Shown here piece by piece: positions 34,105 through 43,634 of a stretch of DNA of 64,000 bases. The stretch's first letter is position 1. Each line of letters opens with the position of its first letter. The notes below the pieces were generated by a model. The model searched no databases. It was not told the DNA's origin and saw nothing but the letters and a program-made list of their open reading frames with translations. Position numbers and translations under genes: made by a program. Origin of the DNA: an uncultured Eubacteriales bacterium (GTDB lineage: Bacteria > Bacillota > Clostridia > Oscillospirales > Ruminococcaceae); assembly GCA_900319075.1 (NCBI GenBank), contig ONMZ01000003.1, positions 1-64,000 on the forward strand. The letters are read 5' to 3'.

Positions 34105-35457
34105 TCAGACATCGTCTTTGTCTTTTATGACCGCCCTTACCTTTTCTATTTTGTTGTCCTCAGCCGAAAGCACTGTAAACTCTATATTTTCCCAGTTCGC
34201 AACAGCACGTTCACCCTGTTCGGGTATATGGCCAAGAACATCGACCACGAATCCGCCTATGGTATCAAATTCTGTATCCTCAGGGACCTTTTTCCCCAGC
34301 GCCTGCATTGCATCGGCAAAGTCCGCTGTACCGGAAAAATCGAATATGACGTTTGAATGCTTTTGTATCTCCTCTTCCTCGTCGTCATACTCGTCCTGAA
34401 TATTTCCCACGATAGTTTCCAGCAGATCCTCCATTGTAACGATGCCCGCTGTTCCGCCGTACTCGTCCACGACAACAGCTATCTGTGTCTTTGACTTTGT
34501 GAACTCCTCAAAAAGCTCCCCGCATTTATTGCTTTCGGGAACAAAACGTATCTCACGCATATATTCCTTTGCACTTGAAAACTCCCCGTCGTTTTCAAGA
34601 GCCAGACTAAGCAGATCCTTGACGTATATGACACCGCAGATATTATCCATATTCTGCTCATATACCGGAAGCCTTGATTTTCCCTCACGGATAGCCAGCT
34701 CTATCGCACGGCGGATATCCTCATCCTTTTCCACACCGATTATCTCCGTGCGGTGGGTCATAGCTTCCCTCACCTCTATATCGTCAAACTGGAAAATGTT
34801 GTTTATCATTTCCGCCTGACTTTCCTCGATGCCGCCTGTTTCGTTGACAGCATCAACCATCATAAGTATCTCCTCTTCGGTGACCGCTTCGGTATCCCCA
34901 CCGCTTTTAACGCCAAACAGTCTTAAAACGCCCTTTGATAAGATCTCCACCACCCACACCAAAGGCATGAACATACTCATCCAGACGCTGTACACTCCGC
35001 TGACGGCAAGAATAAACTTTTCCCCGATCTTACCACACATACAGAGTTTTTTAGGTATGCTGACTGCAACCACCGTTACCGCCAGCACCGTACCGAGGAC
35101 CGCCGCAGCAAAGCTAAGACAGCACACCCCGTAATAGCCTGCCCCGTGCAGGGTATCTATATACAGCCAGCGCAGAAAAGCATTCTTACAAATGGGATAG
35201 AAATAATATGTGCTCACAGCCGAAACAGCTGCAAGCATAAAAGAACGAGAGATAACATTGGCAACGACAAACCGACCCGGACTTTCAAGGAGCTTTGTAA
35301 GCAGCCTTGCTTTTTTGTTATTGTCCGCAAGCAGTTTTCTCAGCCTTACCTCGGTTATCTCCACCGCAGCACTTTCACACGCTGTGAAAAAACCAAGGAG
35401 CAAGGTGAAAACGATACAAACAGTCATTACCAGCCAGGTCCGCCCTGCAAGATCCAT
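34105..35457 (-). CDS. CNNM/CorC-family membrane protein (hemolysin-like)
   Basis: A 450-residue protein with an N-terminal DUF21 domain of about four membrane helices (1-175), a tandem CBS pair (about 205-325, with MTHRTEIIGVEKDEDI and VVDEYGGTAGIVTMEDLLE) and a C-terminal CorC_HlyC domain (about 345-435). Family members take part in magnesium or cobalt efflux; the hemolysin label is historical. GAAGG lies eleven bases before the ATG. It heads an operon with the transglutaminase gene, from a promoter at 35523-35551. Confidence 0.92.
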   Translation of the reverse strand: MDLAGRTWLVMTVCIVFTLLLGFFTACESAAVEITEVRLRKLLADNNKKARLLTKLLESPGRFVVANVISRSFMLAAVSAVSTYYFYPICKNAFLRWLYIDTLHGAGYYGVCCLSFAAAVLGTVLAVTVVAVSIPKKLCMCGKIGEKFILAVSGVYSVWMSMFMPLVWVVEILSKGVLRLFGVKSGGDTEAVTEEEILMMVDAVNETGGIEESQAEMINNIFQFDDIEVREAMTHRTEIIGVEKDEDIRRAIELAIREGKSRLPVYEQNMDNICGVIYVKDLLSLALENDGEFSSAKEYMREIRFVPESNKCGELFEEFTKSKTQIAVVVDEYGGTAGIVTMEDLLETIVGNIQDEYDDEEEEIQKHSNVIFDFSGTADFADAMQALGKKVPEDTEFDTIGGFVVDVLGHIPEQGERAVANWENIEFTVLSAEDNKIEKVRAVIKDKDDV

Positions 35458-35522
35458 TTAAACATCAACCTTCTCATTAGTCAAAAACGAGCCGGGGACA
35501 TTCCCCGACATCTTACACTATA

Positions 35523-35551
35523 ATTTTACACAACAAGCGCCGGTTTGTCAA
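35523..35551 (-). promoter_or_regulatory. Promoter of the CorC-transglutaminase operon
   Basis: TTGACA at 35546-35551 and TAAAAT at 35523-35528 on the minus strand, spacer 17. Confidence 0.82.
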
Positions 35552-35594
35552 TAGAAATATACTATTGTTAAAAGAAAATTCTCCGGCTTTGCTA

Positions 35595-35623
35595 TTGCCA
35601 AAACAGAAAAAAAGTAGTATAAT
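35595..35623 (+). promoter_or_regulatory. Promoter of the malQ-glgP operon
   Basis: TTGCCA at 35595-35600 and TATAAT at 35618-35623, spacer 17. Confidence 0.8.
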
Positions 35624-35664
35624 TGTTTTAAACTGTGATCTTTTATCGAAAGGAGAACACCAAT

Positions 35665-37284
35665 ATGCGTTCAAGCGGTATACTTATGCACATATCCTCC
35701 CTTCCCGGAGAATATGGTATCGGCAAAATGGGAAAGCAGGCTTATGACTTTGTTGACTTTCTTGCAAAGGCAAAGCAAAGCTGCTGGCAGATACTTCCCG
35801 TTTCACCCACAAGCTACGGCGATTCCCCCTACCAGAGTTTCTCTATCCATGCAGGCAACCCGTATTTTATTGATCTTGAAACTCTTTGCAGTGAGGGTTA
35901 TCTCGAAAAGGAGGATCTTGAGGGGATAAACTGGGGCAGCGACAGCACAAGGGTCGATTATTCCGCTGTTTATGAAAACACCTTCAAGGTGCTCAAAAAG
36001 GCTCACAAGCGCTTTCGCAAAAAGACCGAAAAGGGCTTTAGCAAGTTTGTTATCTCCAACCTTGACTGGATATACTCCTACGGACTTTTTATGGCTTTGA
36101 AAGATGCCAACGGCGGAAAAGGCTGGTATGAGTGGGACGAAGGGCTGCGTATGCGTAAGCAGAAGGCTGTGCGCTATGCAATAAAGAAATACGCCAACGA
36201 AATTGACTTTTGGTGCTTTGTTCAGTACAAGTATTATCAGCAATGGGAAAAGCTTAAAAAATATGCCAACTCAAAGGGTATACGGATCATCGGAGACATA
36301 CCTATCTATGTGGCTTATGACAGCGTAGAGGTGTGGGAACAGCCGGAGCTTTTTTATCTTGACAAGGACAAAAAGCCCATAGAGGTCGCAGGCTGCCCCC
36401 CCGATGTTTTCTCCGAGGACGGTCAGCTGTGGGGAAACCCCTTATACCGTTGGGACTATATAGGGAAAAAGAAATACCGGTGGTGGATCGAGCGTATCAA
36501 GGCAGCATCAAAGATGTACGATACTATAAGGATCGACCACTTCCGTGGATTTGAAAGTTATTACTGTATCCCGTACGGTGCAAAGAATGCCCGGAAAGGA
36601 CAGTGGCGAAAGGGTCCGGACATGGCTCTTTTCAAAGCTGTGAACAAACAGCTTGGCAGCGTGGACATAATCGCAGAGGATCTTGGCTTTCTCACCAAAA
36701 AAGTCACAAAAATGCTGGACGCCAGCGGCTATCCCGGCATGAAGGTCCTGGAGTTCGCCTTCGGAAGCGGCTCGGACAACGTTTATCTCCCGCACAACTT
36801 CAGATCCTCAAACAGCGTTTGTTACACAGGTACACACGACAATGAAACAATACTGGGCTGGATAAAGAATGCAGACAAAAAGACGGCAAAGCATTGTATG
36901 CAGTATCTGGGCGTTACAAGGCATGCCGATGTGCCCTGGGCTATGATAAGGCTGTGCTGGGCAAGTGTATGCGACACGGCGATCACACAGATGCAGGATC
37001 TGCTGGGGCTTGACAACAAAGCAAGAATGAACACGCCCTCTACCCTGGGGTGCAACTGGCAATGGCGGATACAAAGCCTTGATGTTATCACCGACAGCCT
37101 TATAACCAAGCTGCGTGACATTACGGTACTTTACGGCAGATGCCCGCAAGACGAGCAGACCGAGACAGAGCAGGAGCCGGTCAAAAAAGAAAGCTCGCCC
37201 GAAGGTGAAGAGATAACCAAAAAGCCAGAGAACAGCGAAAAAGATAAAAAAAGGACCAAAGATAAAACTAAGGATAAGGATTGA
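35665..37284 (+). CDS. malQ: 4-alpha-glucanotransferase with charged C-terminal tail
   Basis: A GH77 amylomaltase that transfers maltosyl units between glucans, feeding glycogen phosphorylase. The 539-residue protein has the catalytic nucleophile in RIDHFRGFESYY, the acid/base Glu in DIIAEDLG, and THDNET. The last 45 residues are an unusual Glu/Lys-rich extension (CPQDEQTETEQEP onward to KDKTKDKD) beyond the normal family end. The ATG at 35665 follows AAAGGAG by nine bases. GlgP begins one base after its stop. Confidence 0.95.
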   Translation: MRSSGILMHISSLPGEYGIGKMGKQAYDFVDFLAKAKQSCWQILPVSPTSYGDSPYQSFSIHAGNPYFIDLETLCSEGYLEKEDLEGINWGSDSTRVDYSAVYENTFKVLKKAHKRFRKKTEKGFSKFVISNLDWIYSYGLFMALKDANGGKGWYEWDEGLRMRKQKAVRYAIKKYANEIDFWCFVQYKYYQQWEKLKKYANSKGIRIIGDIPIYVAYDSVEVWEQPELFYLDKDKKPIEVAGCPPDVFSEDGQLWGNPLYRWDYIGKKKYRWWIERIKAASKMYDTIRIDHFRGFESYYCIPYGAKNARKGQWRKGPDMALFKAVNKQLGSVDIIAEDLGFLTKKVTKMLDASGYPGMKVLEFAFGSGSDNVYLPHNFRSSNSVCYTGTHDNETILGWIKNADKKTAKHCMQYLGVTRHADVPWAMIRLCWASVCDTAITQMQDLLGLDNKARMNTPSTLGCNWQWRIQSLDVITDSLITKLRDITVLYGRCPQDEQTETEQEPVKKESSPEGEEITKKPENSEKDKKRTKDKTKDKD

Positions 37285-37285
37285 T

Positions 37286-39667
37286 ATGATGGATAAAAGC
37301 ATATTTGCAAAGGATCTTGAAAGCAGGCTTCGCAGCAGATACAATACCACCGTGGAAAACGCCCCTGACTGGCAGCTCCACGAATGCGTCAGCGCAGCTG
37401 TAATGGAGCATATTTCTCCCCTGCACGCCAAAAGTCTTGAAAAGCACCTTTCGGGCAGACGTGCCATGTACCTTTCAATGGAATTTCTTATGGGACGGGC
37501 AGTGCACAATAATCTGATGTGTGCGGGAGTATATGAGGACATTGAGGAGGTTTTGAACCGCCACGGCAGAAGCCTTGACGATCTGGAAACTATCGAGGAT
37601 GCAGCCCTGGGCAACGGCGGTCTGGGCAGGCTTGCCGCATGTTTTCTCGATTCTGCTGCCACACTCGATCTGCCCCTTGACGGATACGGCATTCGATATA
37701 AATACGGCCTTTTCAAGCAAAGGATAGTTGACGGCTTCCAGAAGGAAGAGGCGGATAACTGGACAAAATACGGCGACCCCTGGTCTGTAAGATGTCAGCA
37801 GGACGCTGTGGATATCCAATATGCAGACATGACCGTAAAAGCCGTTCCGTATGATATGCCCATAATCGGATACGGCACAGATAACGTAGGCAATCTTCGT
37901 TTGTGGCAGGCTGAGGCAGTGAACGACTTTGATTTTAACAAGTTCAACGACGGTGACTATACCGGTGCCCAGGCGGAAAAAAATGCAGCCGAGGATATCT
38001 CACGGGTGCTTTACCCCAACGATAATACCAACGAGGGAAAAAAGCTCCGCCTCAGACAGGAGTATTTCTTCTCCGCTGCCTCTGTTGCCGATGCTGTAAA
38101 CAAGCATAAGGCACGCTTTGGCGGCCTTGACGAGCTTGAAAAGTACCTTACCATACAGCTTAACGACACACACCCTGTAATTGCTATCCCCGAGCTTATA
38201 AGACAGCTTGTATGTCAGGGTTATGACTTTGAAACAGCTTTTGAAAAAGCACACAAAATATTTAATTATACCAACCATACGATCATGGCAGAGGCGCTGG
38301 AGAAATGGGACTGCTCCCTGGTGGAAAGCGTTATCCCCCAGGTTTACACCTATATCCTTATGATAAACGAAAAGTTCATAAAGGATATGTATTCAAAAGG
38401 CATGGATAAAAAAGATATTGTCCGCATACAGCCTGTATCCGGCGGAAAAGTCAATATGGCTTATATGGCTATCTATGTTTCATCGTATATAAACGGAGTT
38501 GCTCAGATACACACCGAGATACTTAAAAAAGATGCTTTGAAAAAATGGTATGAGCTTTACCCGGAAAGGTTCCAGAACAAAACAAACGGCATTACCCAAA
38601 GACGCTGGCTCGCTCTTTGCAATAAGGAGCTTTCCGCCCTTATCACACGGCTTTTGGGCGATAATGGCTGGATAACCGACCTGGACAGGCTAAAGGAGCT
38701 TGCAAAGTACGCAGATGATGAAAATGTACTGGGTGAGTTTATTCGTATCAAAAAATCCAAGAAACAGCAGCTTGCTGATTTTATAAAGCAAAATGACGGC
38801 ATCGAAATAAACCCGGACACCATTTTCGATATACAGATAAAAAGGCTGCATGAGTACAAAAGACAGCTGCTCAACGCATTATCCATTATTTATATCTACT
38901 ATGGCATCAAGGAAGGAAGCATCAAGGACTTTACACCTACGACCTTTATCTTCGGTGCAAAATCCGCCCCCGGATACAGACGTGCAAAGGCGATCATAAA
39001 ACTGCTGGGCGAGATAGGGAAAATGGTCAACTCCGACGAGCAGACAAAGGACCTGATCAAGGTGGTATTTGTACAAAACTATAACGTTTCCGCCGCAGAA
39101 AAACTTGTGTGTGCAGCAGATGTCTCCGAGCAGATCTCTACCGCAGGCACAGAGGCAAGCGGCACGGGCAATATGAAGCTGATGCTCAACGGCTCTGTTA
39201 CCCTTGGCACCTACGACGGAGCGAACGTTGAGATAGTTCAGGAGGCAGGCTTTGAAAACAACTACATCTTCGGCGCAAGGGTGGAAGAGCTTGCGGATAT
39301 TATGCCCGACTACGACCCAAGAAAGATCATTTTTGAGAACGAAAAAATACGTCGTGTGCTTGAAAAGCTGATAGATTCAAGTTTTGACGACGGGGGCGTT
39401 CCCTCGGATCAGGAGGGCAGCTTCAAAGAGCTTTATAAGGCTCTTACAGACGGCGCAAGCTGGCACGTTCCAGATCATTACTACGTTGTGGGCGATCTTG
39501 AAAGCTATGTGGCTGCAAAGCTCAGATGCAACAGGGATTATAAAGACCAGATGGCATTTGCAAAAAAATGCTGGCTCAATATGTGCAACGCAGGGAAATT
39601 TTCATCCGACAGAACTATAAAGGACTATGCTCAAAACATCTGGAAGATAGTCCCCGTATCAAAGTGA
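37286..39667 (+). CDS. glgP: Glycogen/maltodextrin phosphorylase
   Basis: A 793-residue GT35 enzyme releasing glucose 1-phosphate from alpha-1,4-glucans. Signatures include EDAALGNGGLGRLAACFLDS, NDTHPVIAIPELIR, the PLP-lysine region EASGTGNMKLMLNG and GTYDGANVEI. It lacks the long N-terminal allosteric extension of animal enzymes. AAGGA precedes the ATG at 37286 (a second ATG at 37289 is possible). It works with MalQ encoded upstream to degrade stored or imported glucans. Confidence 0.97.
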   Translation: MMDKSIFAKDLESRLRSRYNTTVENAPDWQLHECVSAAVMEHISPLHAKSLEKHLSGRRAMYLSMEFLMGRAVHNNLMCAGVYEDIEEVLNRHGRSLDDLETIEDAALGNGGLGRLAACFLDSAATLDLPLDGYGIRYKYGLFKQRIVDGFQKEEADNWTKYGDPWSVRCQQDAVDIQYADMTVKAVPYDMPIIGYGTDNVGNLRLWQAEAVNDFDFNKFNDGDYTGAQAEKNAAEDISRVLYPNDNTNEGKKLRLRQEYFFSAASVADAVNKHKARFGGLDELEKYLTIQLNDTHPVIAIPELIRQLVCQGYDFETAFEKAHKIFNYTNHTIMAEALEKWDCSLVESVIPQVYTYILMINEKFIKDMYSKGMDKKDIVRIQPVSGGKVNMAYMAIYVSSYINGVAQIHTEILKKDALKKWYELYPERFQNKTNGITQRRWLALCNKELSALITRLLGDNGWITDLDRLKELAKYADDENVLGEFIRIKKSKKQQLADFIKQNDGIEINPDTIFDIQIKRLHEYKRQLLNALSIIYIYYGIKEGSIKDFTPTTFIFGAKSAPGYRRAKAIIKLLGEIGKMVNSDEQTKDLIKVVFVQNYNVSAAEKLVCAADVSEQISTAGTEASGTGNMKLMLNGSVTLGTYDGANVEIVQEAGFENNYIFGARVEELADIMPDYDPRKIIFENEKIRRVLEKLIDSSFDDGGVPSDQEGSFKELYKALTDGASWHVPDHYYVVGDLESYVAAKLRCNRDYKDQMAFAKKCWLNMCNAGKFSSDRTIKDYAQNIWKIVPVSK

Positions 39668-39677
39668 GGTGTTTAAA

Positions 39678-40256
39678 ATGAGCTGGGAAGGCGATGTACT
39701 GCTTTGGATACAGGACCATCTGAGAAACGCCGTGCTTGACCCTATGTGTAAGTTCATGGGCTATGCAGGAAATCACGGTGAGCTTGCCATAGCGGTGATA
39801 CTTCTGCTGGTAGTAATACCGAAAACAAGGCGCACAGGATTTGTGTGTGCGGTTTCATTGTTCATCGCATACGGCGGAGCATTTGTTCTTAAACATATTT
39901 TTGTCAGAACAAGACCATACGATATGATAGAAGGGCTAAGCTCCCTTGTGGGAACAATGGACAGCCCGTCGTTTCCCTCGGGTCATTCAGCGTCCACCTT
40001 CGGGTGTCTGATCGTTATTTTACTTATGATGCCTAAAAAATTCGGCATACCTGCACTTTGCGTATCCCTGTTCATGGGATATTCAAGGCTCCATGTGGGC
40101 GTACACTACCCCACAGATGTACTGGTCGGTGCGGCTATCGGCATTATCTCCGCAATTATCTGCACCACGGTTTACAAAAAGAAATTCGCACCGGCTGCAC
40201 CAGCTGATGAGCAGCTGAGCGATGAAAAGGATAAGGAAAAGGAAGAAGTAGTATAA
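39678..40256 (+). CDS. PAP2-family membrane phosphatase
   Basis: A 192-residue integral membrane phosphatase with about five helices and the three PAP2 signature blocks: KHIFVRTRPYD, PSFPSGHSAST and SRLHVGVHYPTDVLVG. The active site faces outward, and family members dephosphorylate undecaprenyl pyrophosphate or phosphatidic-acid-like lipids. The tail is strongly acidic and basic (SDEKDKEKEEVV). I chose the ATG at 39678, six bases after AGGTG, over the GTG at 39669. Its stop overlaps the next start (TAATG). Confidence 0.93.
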   Translation: MSWEGDVLLWIQDHLRNAVLDPMCKFMGYAGNHGELAIAVILLLVVIPKTRRTGFVCAVSLFIAYGGAFVLKHIFVRTRPYDMIEGLSSLVGTMDSPSFPSGHSASTFGCLIVILLMMPKKFGIPALCVSLFMGYSRLHVGVHYPTDVLVGAAIGIISAIICTTVYKKKFAPAAPADEQLSDEKDKEKEEVV

Positions 40257-42274
40257 TGGAAGAAAAAAATAAAGACAAGCGCAATTTTGAGATACCACGT
40301 CCTGAGTTCCCGAAAAAAGCGGTGATAACAGGCGGTATGCCCTACGGAAATAAAGAACTGCATTTTGGACACGTGGGAGGTATGCTGGTATTTGCAGATA
40401 CCTATGCAAGGTTTTTGCGTGACAGGATAGGAAGCGAAAACGTCATTTTCGTTACAGGCACCGACTGCTACGGTTCACCTATCGCAGAGGGCTGGAGACA
40501 GAAGGTGGAAAAGGGAGAGTTTAACGGCAGCCTTGAGGACTTTGTAAGAAGTAATCACAACAAACAGGCTGACACACTTGAAAAATACGCCATTAAACCA
40601 AATCTTTTCGCCGCTTCCGGACTTGACCGGAGCAAGGAGATCCATGCAGAGTTTACTAAGGAGTTTCTTAATTCTCTTTATGAAAAAGGACAGCTTGAAA
40701 AGATCTCTACCATGCAGTTTTTCGATGAAAAAGCAGGTGTTTTTCTCAACGGCAGACAGGTCGTGGGCAAATGTCCTGTTGACGGCTGTACCTCTGAAAA
40801 GGGCTATGCCGACGAGTGCGATATGGGGCACCAGTATATGCCGGAAAATCTTGTTGACCCGGTAAGTACCCTTACGGGGGAAAAGCCCACAATGAAACCG
40901 GTCACAAACTGGTATTTCAAACTCACCGACTATGAAAAGCTCTTGCAGGAGTGGGTGGAAAAAATGCAAAAGCGTAAGGATATCCGCCCTGTTGTGTGGA
41001 AAACTATATCCGAGTTCCTAAAGCCGCCTGTTATCTACGTTAAGCGTGAGTTTGAGCAAAAGTATAACGACATCAAAGCGCAGCTGCCAAAGCACGAGTA
41101 TATCGAGGAGCTTAAAAAGCCCTCGTTCACAATTGCCTTTACTGCGCTTGCCGACTGCGAGCAGGCTTGCAGGGTGCTTACCGCAAACGGCATAAGATAC
41201 CGCACAGGTAAAAAGCTCGTTCCTTTCAGGCTCACAGGCAACATTGAATGGGGCGTTCCCGCTCCGAAGTTTGAAAAGGACGGCGAGGATCTCACCGTGT
41301 GGGTATGGCCCGAATCCCTGTGGGCACCTATCTCATTTACACAGACCTACCTTGAATCACAAGGCAGGGACAAGGGTGAATGGAAAGACTACTGGTGTTC
41401 AAAGGATGCATCGGTCTACCAGTTCATCGGACAGGACAATATCTACTTCTACGGCATTGCCGAGCCTGCTATGTGGATGGCTCAGCAAAAGGCGGAGCAA
41501 AAAACCGCCGATGTTCCCGACGGCGAGCTGCAAATGCCCATAATAGTTGCTAACCACCACATTCTTTTCCTTGACAAAAAAGCTTCAAGCTCCGGTGCAG
41601 TCAAGCCGCCTATGGCTGACGAGCTGCTCAATTACTACACTCCCGAACAGCTGAGGATGCACTGGCTGGGACTTGGGCTCGGTCAGCGCTCGGTAAGCTT
41701 TATGCCAAAGCCCTTCAACCCCGACGCAAAGCCGGACGAGCAGGACCCCGTAGTAAAGGACGGACTGCTGCTTTCAAATGTCTACAACAGGATAATCAGA
41801 ACTGCATTTTACACCGCACAAAAGGAGCTTGACGGCGTTTTGCCCACAAATACTCCAAGCGAAAAAATACTTGCCGAGGGCAAAAAAGCGGTGCTTGACT
41901 ATGAGCGCCATATGTCACGCTTTGCCTTCCACCAGTGCACCTATGTACTTGACAGCTACATCAGAGGCGCAAGCAAGTACATGGCAAAGGCACTCAAACC
42001 GGGCGAGCAAAGCAAAGACGAGCTTTCTCAGGTCCTTGCAGATATGTTCTATGTTATAAGGATCGCCGCAATACTTCTTCACCCCATGGCACCTATCGGC
42101 ACAGAAAAGGTGCGTGAGTATCTGGGAGCCGGCGAGGAATTCTGGTCGTGGGAACACATCTTTGAGCCGGTAAGCTATTTCACAGGCGAGGGACATAAGC
42201 TGAAATTCCTGCCGCCGAGGACTGACTTTTTCACAAGGCATGAAAGCCAGTATGCTCAAAACAGCGACGAATAA
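40256..42274 (+). CDS. metG: Methionyl-tRNA synthetase-like class I ligase
   Basis: A 672-residue class I aminoacyl-tRNA synthetase most like MetRS. The HIGH box is HFGH at 36-39. The zinc knuckle reads CPVDGCTSEKGYADECDMGH, followed by VTNWYFKL, the WVWPESLWAP region and FIGQDNIYFYGI. The KMSKS loop is altered to Lys442-Ala-Ser-Ser-Ser446, so the second catalytic lysine is missing. The protein ends without the C-terminal EMAP/Trbp111 domain. It may be an active but divergent MetRS, or a paralogue with another role. It sits unusually in a glycogen operon. Confidence 0.85.
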   Translation: MEEKNKDKRNFEIPRPEFPKKAVITGGMPYGNKELHFGHVGGMLVFADTYARFLRDRIGSENVIFVTGTDCYGSPIAEGWRQKVEKGEFNGSLEDFVRSNHNKQADTLEKYAIKPNLFAASGLDRSKEIHAEFTKEFLNSLYEKGQLEKISTMQFFDEKAGVFLNGRQVVGKCPVDGCTSEKGYADECDMGHQYMPENLVDPVSTLTGEKPTMKPVTNWYFKLTDYEKLLQEWVEKMQKRKDIRPVVWKTISEFLKPPVIYVKREFEQKYNDIKAQLPKHEYIEELKKPSFTIAFTALADCEQACRVLTANGIRYRTGKKLVPFRLTGNIEWGVPAPKFEKDGEDLTVWVWPESLWAPISFTQTYLESQGRDKGEWKDYWCSKDASVYQFIGQDNIYFYGIAEPAMWMAQQKAEQKTADVPDGELQMPIIVANHHILFLDKKASSSGAVKPPMADELLNYYTPEQLRMHWLGLGLGQRSVSFMPKPFNPDAKPDEQDPVVKDGLLLSNVYNRIIRTAFYTAQKELDGVLPTNTPSEKILAEGKKAVLDYERHMSRFAFHQCTYVLDSYIRGASKYMAKALKPGEQSKDELSQVLADMFYVIRIAAILLHPMAPIGTEKVREYLGAGEEFWSWEHIFEPVSYFTGEGHKLKFLPPRTDFFTRHESQYAQNSDE

Positions 42275-42320
42275 TTATTGAAATAATATCAAAAACTATA
42301 TACCGAAGGAGGTCATTATT

Positions 42321-43469
42321 ATGGCAAACAGAATCATTCTCAACACCGTATCCTATCATGGGAAAGGAGCGATCGGGCAGATCCCCGGCATTGTAAAAAG
42401 CAAAGGATTCAAGCATATTTTTGTGTGCTCCGACCCGGATCTGATAAAGTTTGGTGTAACAGCTAAGGTAACGGATCTTCTTGATAAGGAAGGCATCTCC
42501 TACACAGTTTACTCGGGCATAAAACCCAACCCTACCATTGAAAACGTAAAGGACGGCGTTGAAGCTTTCAAGGCTTGTGCAGCAGATTCTATCATCACCA
42601 TCGGCGGCGGCTCGTCAATGGACACCGCCAAGGCTATCGGCATAATAATCACCAATCCGGAATTTGCAGATGTACGCTCGCTGGAAGGAGTTGCACCTAC
42701 TAAGAACCATGCTGTTCCTACCATTGCCGTTCCCACCACCGCAGGTACAGCCGCAGAGGTGACCATAAACTACGTTATCACCGATACCGAAAAGGAAAGA
42801 AAATTTGTGTGCGTAGACGAGCACGATATCCCCGAGGTGGCAATAGTTGACCCGGATATGATGTCGTCAATGCCAAAGGGGCTTACTGCCGCAACAGGCA
42901 TGGACGCTCTGACCCACGCTATTGAAGGCTATACCACAAAAGCTGCCTGGGAAATGACAGATATGTTCCACCTTGAGGCAATACGCCTTATAGCAAAAAA
43001 TCTCAGAGGCGCTGTTGAAAACATCCCTGAAAACCGTGAAGGTATGGCACTTGCCCAGTACGTTGCAGGAATGGGATTTTCAAATGTGGGACTTGGCATC
43101 GCCCATTCTATCGCACATACACTTGGTGCACATTATGATACTGCACACGGTGTTGCCTGTGCAATGATGCTGCCTATCGTTATGGAATACAACCAGGAGT
43201 ACACCGGGGAAAAGTACAGAGAGATCGCAAGAGCTATGGGCGTTAAGGGCGTTGACGAAATGACCGCAGCGGAATACAGAAAAGCAGCCGTTGACGCTGT
43301 AAAGCAGCTTTCAAAGGACGTTGGGATACCCCAAAAGAACGAAAAGATCAGACAAGAAGACCTTGACACCCTCGCAGCAGATGCATACGCCGATGCCTGC
43401 CGCCCGGGCAACCCAAGAGACACCAGCATTGAGGAATTAAAAGAGCTTTACAGAAAAATAATGGTCTGA
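42321..43469 (+). CDS. Iron-containing alcohol dehydrogenase
   Basis: A 382-residue group III alcohol dehydrogenase. The NAD-binding GGGS loop is TIGGGSSMDTAKA near residue 95. The iron ligands lie in MDALTHAIEGY (Asp and His), SIAHTLGAHYDTAHG (two His). GGAGG lies ten bases before the ATG. It follows metG by 46 bases without a clear terminator, so it may belong to the same transcript. A hairpin follows. The substrate could be an alcohol, lactaldehyde or butanol-type compound. Confidence 0.93.
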   Translation: MANRIILNTVSYHGKGAIGQIPGIVKSKGFKHIFVCSDPDLIKFGVTAKVTDLLDKEGISYTVYSGIKPNPTIENVKDGVEAFKACAADSIITIGGGSSMDTAKAIGIIITNPEFADVRSLEGVAPTKNHAVPTIAVPTTAGTAAEVTINYVITDTEKERKFVCVDEHDIPEVAIVDPDMMSSMPKGLTAATGMDALTHAIEGYTTKAAWEMTDMFHLEAIRLIAKNLRGAVENIPENREGMALAQYVAGMGFSNVGLGIAHSIAHTLGAHYDTAHGVACAMMLPIVMEYNQEYTGEKYREIARAMGVKGVDEMTAAEYRKAAVDAVKQLSKDVGIPQKNEKIRQEDLDTLAADAYADACRPGNPRDTSIEELKELYRKIMV

Positions 43470-43496
43470 TATATCCCCACAATACATTTACCATAA

Positions 43497-43526
43497 AGCC
43501 GCAGGGTAAAAACTGCGGCTATTGTT
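43497..43526 (+). terminator. Terminator after the alcohol dehydrogenase
   Basis: An eight-base stem (43497-43504 with 43513-43520) followed by a T-rich stretch. Confidence 0.75.
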
Positions 43527-43572
43527 TTGCACATTTTTAGGTGTACTCGGGCAATAAAACTGTGCAAAATGC

Positions 43573-43601
43573 TTGAAAAATGTGGGAAGGTGTGGTATAA
43601 T
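43573..43601 (+). promoter_or_regulatory. Promoter of the beta-CASP nuclease gene
   Basis: TTGAAA at 43573-43578 and TATAAT at 43596-43601, spacer 17. Confidence 0.85.
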
Positions 43602-43634
43602 TATATCATCAAATAGAATCGAGGCGAAAGCTTT

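Noticed and set aside
36808-37716. Minus-strand frame of 302 codons
   Set aside because: It lies inside malQ and glgP on the other strand and has no family pattern.
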